Source: CAZHHM01 sp964532225 (GTDB lineage: Bacteria > Margulisbacteria > WOR-1 > JAKLHX01). Taken from it: DNA of 64,000 bases. The stretch covers positions 61,686 through 125,685 of the forward strand of contig CAZHHM010000002.1 of NCBI GenBank assembly GCA_964532225.1, in the 5' to 3' direction. A program made the translations under genes and the position numbers. The first letter of the stretch is position 1; the number at the start of each line of letters is the position of its first letter. Shown one piece after another: positions 33,367-41,312 of this stretch. The notes beneath the pieces were generated by a model. That model was not told the origin of the DNA. It was given only the letters and a program-made list of their open reading frames with translations, and ran no database searches.

Positions 33367-34395
33367 ATGGGCGGAGCCAACAGGTCTTACAGGCCAGTGA
33401 TACTGTCATTTTCGAACAAAACAGGTAGCAGCAGACCGTCTGCCGACCTGAGACGTGTCGCGAGAGAAATAATGACATTAAGATCAGAGCTTGCACCAAG
33501 ACTCAGCAAAGAGGTCGTTAAGCTTGATATCGCCTCGGTCCATGTGCCTTTTACCGGACGAAGAGCTTCGATCTATGTGAATTACGGAAGTGAGATACAT
33601 GTTCCCCATCTTGCCTCGCTATTATTCTCTTCCGGGATAAGGGACATCACTGTCCCCGACACATACAGCCTTGAGCCGGCATTGAGGTTCATGGGAAGGA
33701 CACATAAAGGTATATTTACAGCTGCTTCCGAGTTTGAAAAAAATAAGATCGATATCAAGCTCTTCAGAGGAAGCGACGCCCCGGAACCTTCCGAATCCGA
33801 CTTCATCGGAAAAAGCAGGACCGAGTCGCTGGACAGGTTCCTATATGAAACGATCGACAGGTTTTTTTCTGACGACAGACCGAACATCATCTATATGCGC
33901 AACCCTCGAAGGCTCAGCATTGAAGAAGAGATGTACGGTCAGACCTACCCTATCTCCTTTGAAGCAAAAGACAGACCGACCGCGCCTCTCTCCGCGGACC
34001 AGAAGCTCCTGAGGGACGCTCTTAACCATGTTTCCGACCCTTTCCTGCTCCAGTCCTGCTGGATGCTCATCGACGGGGAATATAAGGCGGCGATAACGGA
34101 CGATTTTGAGAGAAGGACATTTGATCTCTGGAAAAAGGTCGACAGATCGCATGTCCGGGGACCGATCGTTCTCTCATCAAAAGAAATGCTCAATTATTCA
34201 CACGGTCTTGGATCCTTCCTGGCAAGAAAGAGCAATAACGATCAGGTCGTCGCATACTACATAGACCTCTTTGTAAAGGATCCCGAAGAAGCAATGCGGA
34301 TATTTTCGTTCAACACCATGGGAAGCCACGCCCTTAACTGGCTGTCGAATTTTGGGATAAGCGATATCATCAACAAGCTGCGCGAACTGCCGTAA
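33367..34395 (+). CDS. Hypothetical cytosolic protein
   Basis: 342 residues, unrecognised. No signal peptide or membrane helix. Strand-helix alternation in the first half (KLDIASVHVPFTGRRASIYV, HVPHLASLLFSSGIRDITV) suggests an alpha/beta fold; the second half is mainly helical. GGAGG lies 7 nt before ATG. It follows rsfS by 42 bp and precedes tRNA-Ala. Its style (no export signal, lineage-specific appearance) matches the genes at 3138, 29153 and 30199. Confidence 0.6.
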   Translation: MGGANRSYRPVILSFSNKTGSSRPSADLRRVAREIMTLRSELAPRLSKEVVKLDIASVHVPFTGRRASIYVNYGSEIHVPHLASLLFSSGIRDITVPDTYSLEPALRFMGRTHKGIFTAASEFEKNKIDIKLFRGSDAPEPSESDFIGKSRTESLDRFLYETIDRFFSDDRPNIIYMRNPRRLSIEEEMYGQTYPISFEAKDRPTAPLSADQKLLRDALNHVSDPFLLQSCWMLIDGEYKAAITDDFERRTFDLWKKVDRSHVRGPIVLSSKEMLNYSHGLGSFLARKSNNDQVVAYYIDLFVKDPEEAMRIFSFNTMGSHALNWLSNFGISDIINKLRELP

Positions 34396-34423
34396 TCACA
34401 CCTGTGCTAAAATCAAATAGTAA

Positions 34424-34496
34424 GGGCCTGTAGCTCAATTGGCAGAGCACTAGCATGGCATGCTAGGGGTTAGGGGTTCAAGTCCCCTCAGGTCCA
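34424..34496 (+). tRNA. tRNA-Ala, anticodon GGC
   Basis: 73-nt cloverleaf. Acceptor GGGCCTG pairs with CAGGTCC; D arm GCTC/GAGC; anticodon stem CTAGC/GCTAG enclosing ATGGCAT, so the anticodon is GGC (reads GCC/GCU alanine codons). T arm AGGGG/CCCCT has the TTCAAGT loop. Discriminator A; CCA is not encoded. Its last 34 bp (including 3' flank) recur 201 bp downstream, marking an integration site. Confidence 0.96.
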
Positions 34497-34500
34497 TTTT
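34467..34500 (+). repeat. tRNA-Ala 3'-end direct repeat, copy 1 (att-like)
   Basis: 34 bp comprising the variable loop, T arm and acceptor 3' strand of tRNA-Ala plus TTTT. Identical to 34668-34701. Typical of sites used by tyrosine recombinases, though no integrase is in the window. Confidence 0.85.
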
Positions 34501-34567
34501 AGAGATTAGAGAGTGGAAAGTAGAGAGTAGAGATTAGTTGGAAGGCCTAACCCAGGGAAGGGTTCTA

Positions 34568-34593
34568 AAGGGAAACGGAAGTTTCCCTTTTTT
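34568..34593 (+). terminator. Rho-independent terminator after tRNA-Ala
   Basis: AAGGGAAAC-GGAA-GTTTCCCTT, a 9 bp stem with tetraloop, running into a T tract. It probably ends the tRNA-Ala transcript. Confidence 0.85.
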
Positions 34594-34667
34594 ATTGGGG
34601 GAGCAGCGAACGGAGAGAGCGATGAGGGGGAATCCCTCTCATAGAGACCGAGATTTATCGAGGTCGA

Positions 34668-34701
34668 GGGTTAGGGGTTCAAGTCCCCTCAGGTCCATTT
34701 T
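34668..34701 (+). repeat. tRNA-Ala 3'-end direct repeat, copy 2
   Basis: Exact copy of 34467-34500. The sequence before it is not the rest of a tRNA-Ala, so it is a truncated copy such as remains at an att site. It runs straight into the left inverted repeat. Confidence 0.85.
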
Positions 34702-34776
34702 TCACTTCGTTCAAAATGGTGCGTCCGAAAACGCCTCAAACCATCTCGCTAATTATACCTAACGCATTCATGGCTG
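34693..34776 (+). repeat. Left inverted repeat of the island
   Basis: About 84 bp that reappears in reverse complement at 41313-41397. The outer about 71 bp match with two substitutions; a further 11 bp (ATTCATGGCTG) match after a 1-nt length difference. It contains CCATTTT...AAAATGG and ATGGTGCGT...ACGC...ACCAT hairpins. The outermost GTCCA is also the tRNA acceptor end. Confidence 0.9.
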
Positions 34777-34862
34777 ACTCTCTGAATAGCGGCCGCGTAC
34801 CTTTTCCCCCACTCGAATAATTCGCGGCCGCCAAGACGCAATTCAGCGATAAGGGCGAATGC
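34764..34862. repeat. Large imperfect palindrome at the left end of the island
   Basis: Three nested paired arms: GCATTC/GAATGC (34764-34769 with 34857-34862), CTGAAT/ATTCAG (34782-34787 with 34841-34846) and GCGGCCGCG/CGCGGCCGC (34789-34797 with 34823-34831), with unequal internal loops. Read on the minus strand it is followed by GCGTTAGGT, like the 3' end of an integron attC site, but the matching 5' core box is poor. Confidence 0.65.
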
Positions 34863-35058
34863 CTTGACATGGAATTATAGCAGTGGTAGTATCGATTGCA
34901 CAGTGGTGAGTTCGAAGGGCTAAATCCTCCACATTAATCAAGAAAAACCTTCCCAATATATTTAAATGGTTCGCTTGCAGCAAGGAAGAGAGATTAAATG
35001 ACTATCATGATGCACAATAGTATAATGTTGTAAAGGAATAGATTTATTTTCTAATAAT

Positions 35059-36867
35059 ATGCCAAAATTAAAAGACATTCCTAAAGTAGACAGGCCCCGA
35101 GAACGATTCCTCAAAATGGGACCGGACTCATTATCAAAAAGCGAGCTTCTTGCAATCTTACTTAGTAGTGGAATAAAAGGAAAAAATGTAAAGCAATTAG
35201 CTGAACAAATCATAAAAAGGTTTGGAGCAAACTTTCTGACTATATCAGTTGATGATCTTCAAGAGATACAAGGGATTGGGAAAGCCAAAGCATTGCAGAT
35301 TGTATCAGCACTTGAGTTAATTAAAAGATATTACCTGGAATTGTCCCCAAAGGAAAAGATCATTGTGTCTGCTCAACAAGCAATTGCGTTAACGTCTGAC
35401 CTAAAAGATAAAAAGAAAGAGTACTTGGTTTGTTTGTATTTAAATGCTCGAAATGCCTTATTGAAAAAAGAAGTCATTTCTATTGGAATACTCGATAAAA
35501 GCATCGTTCACCCTCGGGAAATATTTGGTTTGGCTTTAGAATTGAGAGCGGCTGGAGTTATTTTGGTTCACAATCATCCATCAGGAGACCCCACGCCAAG
35601 CAAAGATGATAATGAAATCATAAGCAGGTTAGCTGAAGCAGGGAAGATAATGGGAATTAATGTTGTTGATTTCATTATTACAGCAGAACAAGGAGAAGTT
35701 AGTGTATATGAGAGGTTAAAAGGACAGACTGGAAACTACTATATTTCTGATGGGACCCAATGTTCCTTATTTGATGTGCTGGAATTGCCTGCACCAAATT
35801 ATTCTCCCATAAACCAAAGAAATCACAAAACCCATTTTTCGCTAGAAAACAGAAGTGCTGCCGGTTATTTTGAAATTCAGAACAGAAGGTATTTAGGTAA
35901 TAAATATAAGCTGTTGGGTTTTATTGAGGATATAGTAAACGAAAAGTGTAACGGATTTAATTCCTTTTGCGACATTTTTGCGGGAACCGGTGTTGTTGGT
36001 GAAAGATTTAATGAAAAAGAAATTAAAATTATCTCGAATGATATATTGATGAGTAATTATTTTCCTCTTGCCACCTTCCTTATTGCAAGGCGATTGAAAT
36101 TAAAGAAGCTTGAAGAAATGATCGCCCATCTTAATGCTATTGATGCAAACTCTGACAATTATTTCTCCCACAATTATGGAGGCACTTATTTTACATTAGA
36201 AAACGCAAGAAAGATTGGTGCCATAAGAAAGGAAATTGACAAGATTGCAGAAGATGAAGAAGAAAAATACGCATTAGTCACTTCGTTAATATATGCGGCC
36301 GATAAAGCCGCAAATACTGTGGGGCATTATGACGCTTTTAGAAAAAATATGGACTCTATTCGTCCGGTTAAGCTTCTGACTCCTAAGATTAACTTGGAAA
36401 GTAATATTAATAATGAGGTATTCCATGAAGATGCAAATGTGCTGATTAGAAAAATAAAATGCGATGTGCTGTATATTGACCCGCCCTACAATTCAAGACA
36501 ATATTGCGACGCATACCATCTGCTTGAAAACCTAACAACATGGGATTGCCCAGATGTATTTGGGAAGGCAAAAAAAATGGACAGATCACATTTGAAGAGT
36601 AACTATTGTCTTAAAAGTGCATCCAAAGCATTTGACGATCTGATCAGAAATGCGAATTGTAAACATATCTTGATATCATACAATAATACCGGGGAATCCA
36701 AACATGGCAGGTCTAATGCCCGTATCAGTGACAAGGATATTATTCGGATTTTAAAGAACAAAGGAAGAGTCGAGGTGTTCGAACGAGATTATAAAGCTTT
36801 TACAACGGGGAAGAGTGAAACAAATGGCCATACGGAAAGAATATTTTACTGCGAGGCAGGTAATTAA
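35059..36867 (+). CDS. RadC-DNA adenine methyltransferase fusion
   Basis: 602 residues. Residues 1-230 are a complete RadC/UPF0758 protein: helix-hairpin-helix region (DLQEIQGIGKAKALQI) and the JAMM metal site VHNHPSGDPTPSKDD near residues 170-184. After a linker (about 230-265) comes a D12-class adenine-N6 methyltransferase: RRYLGNKYKLLGFIEDIV (motif X), FCDIFAGTGVVGERF (motif I, SAM) and LYIDPPYNSRQY (motif IV, residues about 471-482). It is followed 3 nt later by an AlwI-like endonuclease, so it likely protects host DNA. The fusion is in frame with no internal stop. AT-rich codon use differs from flanking host genes, pointing to transfer. Confidence 0.92.
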   Translation: MPKLKDIPKVDRPRERFLKMGPDSLSKSELLAILLSSGIKGKNVKQLAEQIIKRFGANFLTISVDDLQEIQGIGKAKALQIVSALELIKRYYLELSPKEKIIVSAQQAIALTSDLKDKKKEYLVCLYLNARNALLKKEVISIGILDKSIVHPREIFGLALELRAAGVILVHNHPSGDPTPSKDDNEIISRLAEAGKIMGINVVDFIITAEQGEVSVYERLKGQTGNYYISDGTQCSLFDVLELPAPNYSPINQRNHKTHFSLENRSAAGYFEIQNRRYLGNKYKLLGFIEDIVNEKCNGFNSFCDIFAGTGVVGERFNEKEIKIISNDILMSNYFPLATFLIARRLKLKKLEEMIAHLNAIDANSDNYFSHNYGGTYFTLENARKIGAIRKEIDKIAEDEEEKYALVTSLIYAADKAANTVGHYDAFRKNMDSIRPVKLLTPKINLESNINNEVFHEDANVLIRKIKCDVLYIDPPYNSRQYCDAYHLLENLTTWDCPDVFGKAKKMDRSHLKSNYCLKSASKAFDDLIRNANCKHILISYNNTGESKHGRSNARISDKDIIRILKNKGRVEVFERDYKAFTTGKSETNGHTERIFYCEAGN

Positions 36868-36870
36868 GAT

Positions 36871-38688
36871 ATGAAGAAGCCATGGTCAATCACTACAACG
36901 GTTAGGAATCCGGAAAGACTCAGAGACTTTCTTGTAGTATTAAAAGATATTGATGGTGAGGAGTGGGATTCTAAAACACAGAGAAAATATCAAATATTGC
37001 TAATTAAATACAGGAAGTATGGCTACGGAAGCAGTCAGTTTTATAGAGGGCTTTCTCGTGAACAAGTCAATCTAATTGATGATCTTGATAAAGACCTTTC
37101 ATTTAAAGAAGCAGAAGATATTTTCAATTCTAAAGGTTATGAAGATCCTGCCATGCGCGGAAGGCAGTCAATAAATCCCCTTAAAAAGTTGGGCCTGGTT
37201 TCTATAAAAGACGAGAAAATATTCATTACAGATCTAGGGCGTTTACTCCTTAAAGATGACTACGATCTCGGTGATATCTTTTTCAGGAGTTTTATTAAAT
37301 GGCAGATACCAAACCCAGACAATGATGATTATTGCCCGGATGAGGGCTATGATATCAAACCATTCATTGGCACGCTGCATTTGATTAATGCTGTAAATCA
37401 AAAAATCACGGCTCGGGGAGAAGAACCGAAAGGCATAAGCAAATCAGAATTTATGTTATTTGTTCCAACCCTGGCAAATTATAACGATATTGATCGCCAT
37501 GCCAATGAAATTGTTAAACTTCGGGCAAAAATGATGGGAAAAAGCAAAAGAGAACAAAAAACAATATTTGAAAAGCGTGTAAAAGAATTCGGTCAGACTT
37601 TCCTGGGTACGAATAATGCTAGGGAAATTAGAAAGTTGATCAATAATCTCAAGGATTATGGCGATAATGCTATCCGCTATTTCAGGCTTACAAGGTATCT
37701 ATATATAAGAGGCGGCGGCTTCTATGTTGATTTAGAACCGAGAAGACAGGTTGAAATAATTAATTTACTGGCTTTTGATAATGGAAAATCAAAGTCATTC
37801 GTTTCGAAAGAAGAATACCTGGAGTATTTAGCGAATATCGCAGAGCCGAAGCTTCCCTGGGAAACAAAAGAAAAGCTATCAGAGATCGTAAAAGGGCTTA
37901 TTAAAGATACACAGGAATATGAGAAGAAACTCTCCACATCAAAAAAGAGTTTCCCGGATTATAGGGGGTATGATGAAAACCGTCTTAAAAAATTGACTGA
38001 AGAATTGAGGATATATAGGAGAGCCCTGCAAAATCAAGAGAATCAGGCAAAATCTCAAAATATTGAAGCTATTCTTCAATACATAAAAATATTACAAAAC
38101 ATTTTCAAAGAAGATGATAAGCCACTCGCTTTGGAAAAATATACAGCCTTGGCGCTTCAGGCATTAAATGATGCATTAAAAATACAACCGAATTATCCAG
38201 TTGGTGATGATAACGAACCTACCTTTACAGCTCCAGCAGGAAAACCGGATATCGAATGTTTCTACGGCTCTTTCAATGCTATTTGCGAGGTGACAATGCT
38301 CACAAGCAGAGATCAATGGTATAACGAAGGGCAGCCGGTTATGAGACACTTAAGAGATTTTGAAGAGCTAAACAGTGGTAAAGACGCATATTGTCTTTTC
38401 ATAGCGCCTTCCTTGCACAGGGATACTCTAAATACGTTTTGGATTTCAGTCAAGCATGCATATGAGGGTAAGCCACAAAGGATAATTCCTTTATCAATCA
38501 ATGAATTTATTGAACTATTAAAGACGCTTGTTGCGGTGAAACAAAAGGGCAAATCGTTTTCACATTCAGAATTAATCAGACTATACAATGATATTTTGTC
38601 TAGTTCTAAGAAGATAGATGATGTTAATGAATGGGTTAAGAAAATACCGGATACTATAAGAGAGTGGCAAGAAAGGTTAATTTCTTAA
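36871..38688 (+). CDS. AlwI-family type II restriction endonuclease
   Basis: 605 residues. The opening MKKPWSITTTVRNPERLRDF and the following EEWDSKTQRKYQ block are typical of the AlwI family, whose founder cuts GGATC asymmetrically. A probable PD-(D/E)xK-type centre lies near residues 456-478: GKPDIECFYG then AICEVTML, in which threonine replaces the usual lysine, as I recall for this family. Most of the rest is helical. Two methyltransferase genes flank it, as expected for an asymmetric site with a modifiable base on each strand. The actual recognition sequence is inferred from the family, not seen. Confidence 0.85.
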   Translation: MKKPWSITTTVRNPERLRDFLVVLKDIDGEEWDSKTQRKYQILLIKYRKYGYGSSQFYRGLSREQVNLIDDLDKDLSFKEAEDIFNSKGYEDPAMRGRQSINPLKKLGLVSIKDEKIFITDLGRLLLKDDYDLGDIFFRSFIKWQIPNPDNDDYCPDEGYDIKPFIGTLHLINAVNQKITARGEEPKGISKSEFMLFVPTLANYNDIDRHANEIVKLRAKMMGKSKREQKTIFEKRVKEFGQTFLGTNNAREIRKLINNLKDYGDNAIRYFRLTRYLYIRGGGFYVDLEPRRQVEIINLLAFDNGKSKSFVSKEEYLEYLANIAEPKLPWETKEKLSEIVKGLIKDTQEYEKKLSTSKKSFPDYRGYDENRLKKLTEELRIYRRALQNQENQAKSQNIEAILQYIKILQNIFKEDDKPLALEKYTALALQALNDALKIQPNYPVGDDNEPTFTAPAGKPDIECFYGSFNAICEVTMLTSRDQWYNEGQPVMRHLRDFEELNSGKDAYCLFIAPSLHRDTLNTFWISVKHAYEGKPQRIIPLSINEFIELLKTLVAVKQKGKSFSHSELIRLYNDILSSSKKIDDVNEWVKKIPDTIREWQERLIS

Positions 38689-38691
38689 TAC

Positions 38692-39462
38692 ATGAAAAAG
38701 AACTCAATTATCAACGGCGACTGCACGACAATACTGAATAATGAAATTGATAAATTGTCTGTTGACTTAATTTTTGCAGATCCTCCATATAATTTATCTG
38801 GTAATGGCTTGAAATGGGAAGGCAATACGACGGGCGGCGATTGGCATATGGTTAATGAGGAATGGGACAAGATGACGGCCCCGGAATATTTGAAATTTAC
38901 GAGAAAGTGGATTGGTGGATGCCATAGAGTATTAAAAGACCATGGCTCAATATATATCTCATGCACATACCATAATATAGCTGAAGTCATGATCGTCCTA
39001 AAGCAATTGGACTTCAAAATAAATAATGTCATAACCTGGCAAAAAACAAACGCAATGCCCAATATGACAAGAAGAATCTTTACTCATTCAAGTGAATTCA
39101 TTGTTTGGGCTGTTAAAGGCAAAAAATGGACATTCAATTATCAAGAGTTAAAGACGATTAATCCTGAAAGGCAAAAAGATGGTTCATTGAAACAGATGAG
39201 AGATGTATGGCCATTGCCACTTGTACAGGGGAAAGAAAGATTGAGGGGAAAAGATGGCAGGGCTGTGCACCCGACACAAAAACCAGAAGAGATATTGAAA
39301 AGGATTATTGTTGCTTCTTCAAATATAGGTGATCTTGTATTGGATCCATTCTTAGGAAGTGGAACTACAGCCAAAGTTGCAAAAAAACTGAAAAGGGATT
39401 GGATTGGGATTGAAAAGAATAAAAAATATGTCGATATCGCAAAAAGAAGATTAAATACATAA
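38692..39462 (+). CDS. Site-specific DNA methyltransferase (beta class, DPPY)
   Basis: 256 residues. The catalytic motif FADPPYNLSG lies near residue 30, and the SAM motif LDPFLGSGTTAKVA near residue 220, giving beta-class order. HPTQKPEEILKRII (motif X) precedes it and the target-recognition region lies between. DPPY indicates adenine-N6 (or, less likely, cytosine-N4) methylation. Starts 3 nt after the endonuclease stop. It probably modifies the strand not covered by the RadC-linked enzyme. Confidence 0.93.
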   Translation: MKKNSIINGDCTTILNNEIDKLSVDLIFADPPYNLSGNGLKWEGNTTGGDWHMVNEEWDKMTAPEYLKFTRKWIGGCHRVLKDHGSIYISCTYHNIAEVMIVLKQLDFKINNVITWQKTNAMPNMTRRIFTHSSEFIVWAVKGKKWTFNYQELKTINPERQKDGSLKQMRDVWPLPLVQGKERLRGKDGRAVHPTQKPEEILKRIIVASSNIGDLVLDPFLGSGTTAKVAKKLKRDWIGIEKNKKYVDIAKRRLNT

Positions 39463-39486
39463 ACAAGAGAAAACAATAAGAGGGTA

Positions 39487-40239
39487 TTGGTTATGCAATC
39501 ATTCAAAGACTTGGCTTATCAAATATTGAAAGAAGTAGATAAACCTCTTCATAGCAAGGAAATCACAAAAATCGCTATCGATCGTGGATTGCTTAAAACC
39601 ACTGGGAAAACGCCGGCATTGACAATGAACGCCCAACTTATTGTTGATATAAATAGCAAAGGTGAGCTATCAAGATTTAAGAAAGCTGGCCCTAGCACAT
39701 TTGCCATTAACGAAAAGAAAATTGATATTGGCGATGAATCAAAAACTGATCATATTATAGAAGAATTAGAGATTGAAGAAGAAAAAGAAGCTGAAGGAGG
39801 CTATATTGGAAAGGCAGGGGAACATTCTGTTATCTCTGAATTGCTTTTTCGGGGATATAACGCAGCCTTGATGTCAGTTGATGTTGGAATTGATATTGTA
39901 GCAACAAGAAATAATGAATTATTTAATATTCAAGTAAAAACGAGGAATATAAGCAAAAAACACGAAGCGTACTATTTTAATATAAGAATAGCTTCATTTG
40001 AAAGGCATAATGCAGGGAAAACATTTTATATATTTGTCCTGCGCGAAAAGGGAAAATTGGATTATCTGATATTACCATTGTTTCAGATAGAGAAGTCAAT
40101 TGAAGAGGAATATATTCATGTAGTTGGTAAAGGGAAATTGTACCGGATAAATATCAAAAAAAGGAAAGGGAAGGTTTATTTGGGGAGACGAGAAAATGAT
40201 GTTTCGTATTATTTAAACAGATGGGAAATTATTAAATAA
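39487..40239 (+). CDS. HARE-HTH plus PD-(D/E)xK nuclease-like protein
   Basis: 250 residues. Residues 1-75 match the HARE-HTH winged helix found in restriction and chromatin proteins: MQSFKDLAYQILKEVDKPLHSKEI, GKTPALTMNAQL and GPSTFAIN. A charged linker (about 85-110) leads to a nuclease-like domain: GKAGEHSVISELLFRGY, VGIDIVATRNN and NIQVKT, that is Glu, Asp and Q-x-K in Mrr-like order. HARE domains are thought to sense DNA bases or modifications, so it might act on modified or unmodified sites. It lies 24 nt after the methyltransferase, in the same operon. Confidence 0.78.
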   Translation: MVMQSFKDLAYQILKEVDKPLHSKEITKIAIDRGLLKTTGKTPALTMNAQLIVDINSKGELSRFKKAGPSTFAINEKKIDIGDESKTDHIIEELEIEEEKEAEGGYIGKAGEHSVISELLFRGYNAALMSVDVGIDIVATRNNELFNIQVKTRNISKKHEAYYFNIRIASFERHNAGKTFYIFVLREKGKLDYLILPLFQIEKSIEEEYIHVVGKGKLYRINIKKRKGKVYLGRRENDVSYYLNRWEIIK

Positions 40240-40334
40240 AAAGCGTAATGCTTATGTAATGTTTTGCCGATGAAATATTTGCGTTGCTGCATAGAATAAT
40301 CAAATAAAGGGATTATTGAGAGGAGGAAATGGTT

Positions 40335-40724
40335 ATGGCAAAGAAGAGAGTATTTATCAGTTTTGATGTTGATCATGATGAGGGAACAAAAACAATGCTG
40401 GCGGGGCAGGCGAAGCTTGAAGATAGTCCATTTGATTTCATTGACGCCTCCATTAAAGAACATCTTACGGGTGACTGGAAGGAAAAAGTTAGGCGACGCA
40501 TGGACAATATTGATGTCGTTATCGTTCTGTGCGGTGAATATACTCATTTAGCAAGTGGTGTTGCTGCAGAGGTCACTATTGCCCAAGAAAAGACAGTTCC
40601 TTATTTTCTGTTGGCGGCATATGCTGATAAATCATGCACAAAACCTACTTCGTCAAAAACCGATGACAAGCTCTATAAATGGACGTGGGATAATCTCAAG
40701 AAATTGATTGGCGGGGCAAGATGA
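40335..40724 (+). CDS. MTH538-type TIR-like domain protein (ThsB-like)
   Basis: 129 residues from ATG 40335, preceded by AGGAGG at 8 nt. KKRVFISFDVDHDEGTKTML, the central FDFIDASIKEHLTGDW, IDVVIVLCGEYTHLASGVAAEV and the closing YKWTWDNLKKLIGG match the MTH538 TIR-like (DUF1863) family. In Thoeris systems ThsB proteins of this type sense phage and make a nucleotide signal. Its stop overlaps the next gene's start as ATGA, so the pair forms one unit. Enzymatic activity cannot be inferred from sequence alone. Confidence 0.85.
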   Translation: MAKKRVFISFDVDHDEGTKTMLAGQAKLEDSPFDFIDASIKEHLTGDWKEKVRRRMDNIDVVIVLCGEYTHLASGVAAEVTIAQEKTVPYFLLAAYADKSCTKPTSSKTDDKLYKWTWDNLKKLIGGAR

Positions 40725-41215
40725 CTGACGAGAAGAATGCCTTTAATGTAAATGAAAAAGAATATGGTGCCAACTACCGGGATCACTTGTTGACACAGTA
40801 TCAGCTTTATGTCGAAGGGATGGAGAAAATTAGCGATCGACGGCAAAATGCTAATAATTATTTCATCACAATCAATACTGTATTGATATCATTCATTGGT
40901 GTTTTATCTCAGATGAAAATGTTTGAGCAAATAGCATGGATAAAATCACTTATTGTAGTTATTGGGATTATCATATGCATAATCTTCTGGTTCCTTCTGC
41001 GATCATATAAACAGCTCAACACAGGGAAGTTCAAAGTTATTCACGAGATAGAAAAAAGATTGCCATTAGCATTATATGATTTTGAGTGGAAGGTGCTTGG
41101 AGAAGGCAGAGATATAAATTTATATTTCCCGTTTTCTCATATTGAGATGATTATTCCTTGGATATTTGTGCTAATATATGGTCTCCTTGGAATAGTATAT
41201 TTTCTTCATTGTTAG
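40721..41215 (+). CDS. RipA/SLATT-like membrane protein, putative effector
   Basis: 164 residues. A helical N-terminal region (HLLTQYQLYVEGMEKISDRR then QNANNYFITINTVL) leads into two membrane helices (about 47-67 and 75-97), a cytosolic segment, and a third helix at the C-terminus (about 140-162). The YVEGMEKISDRRQNAN signature resembles RipA-family octameric membrane proteins and the wider SLATT-type effectors. Translationally coupled to the TIR-like gene. By analogy with Thoeris-like systems it may form a pore or disrupt the membrane when signalled. This role is inference. Confidence 0.72.
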   Translation: MTDEKNAFNVNEKEYGANYRDHLLTQYQLYVEGMEKISDRRQNANNYFITINTVLISFIGVLSQMKMFEQIAWIKSLIVVIGIIICIIFWFLLRSYKQLNTGKFKVIHEIEKRLPLALYDFEWKVLGEGRDINLYFPFSHIEMIIPWIFVLIYGLLGIVYFLHC

Positions 41216-41223
41216 TGCTTTAT

Positions 41224-41263
41224 AGCCCGCTTTTTCGGGGGTGTGGGGGAGAAAAAGCGGGCT
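41224..41263. terminator. Strong hairpin after the defence operon
   Basis: AGCCCGCTTTTTC at 41224-41236 pairs perfectly with GAAAAAGCGGGCT at 41251-41263 (13 bp, 14-nt loop). It has no T run afterwards on the plus strand. It could stop the island transcript or belong to the structured right end of the element. Confidence 0.65.
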
Positions 41264-41312
41264 AACCAACCGGCAATATCTCGGCTACAACCTCCCGATA
41301 TTCCTCTTCTTG

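Larger units (their letters stand above)
34594..35058. other. Island left junction, non-coding
   Basis: 465 bp without a credible gene. In order it holds a charged GA-rich stretch, the second copy of the tRNA-Ala 3' end, the left inverted repeat, a large imperfect palindrome and an AT-rich region before radC. TATAAT at about 35022 with AAGGA nearby could serve the island operon, but the leader to ATG 35059 is not clearly resolved. Confidence 0.6.

Noticed and set aside
34538..34762. 74-codon plus-strand ORF in the island left junction
   Set aside because: It spans the terminator, the tRNA 3'-end copy and the inverted repeat, so it is not a gene.
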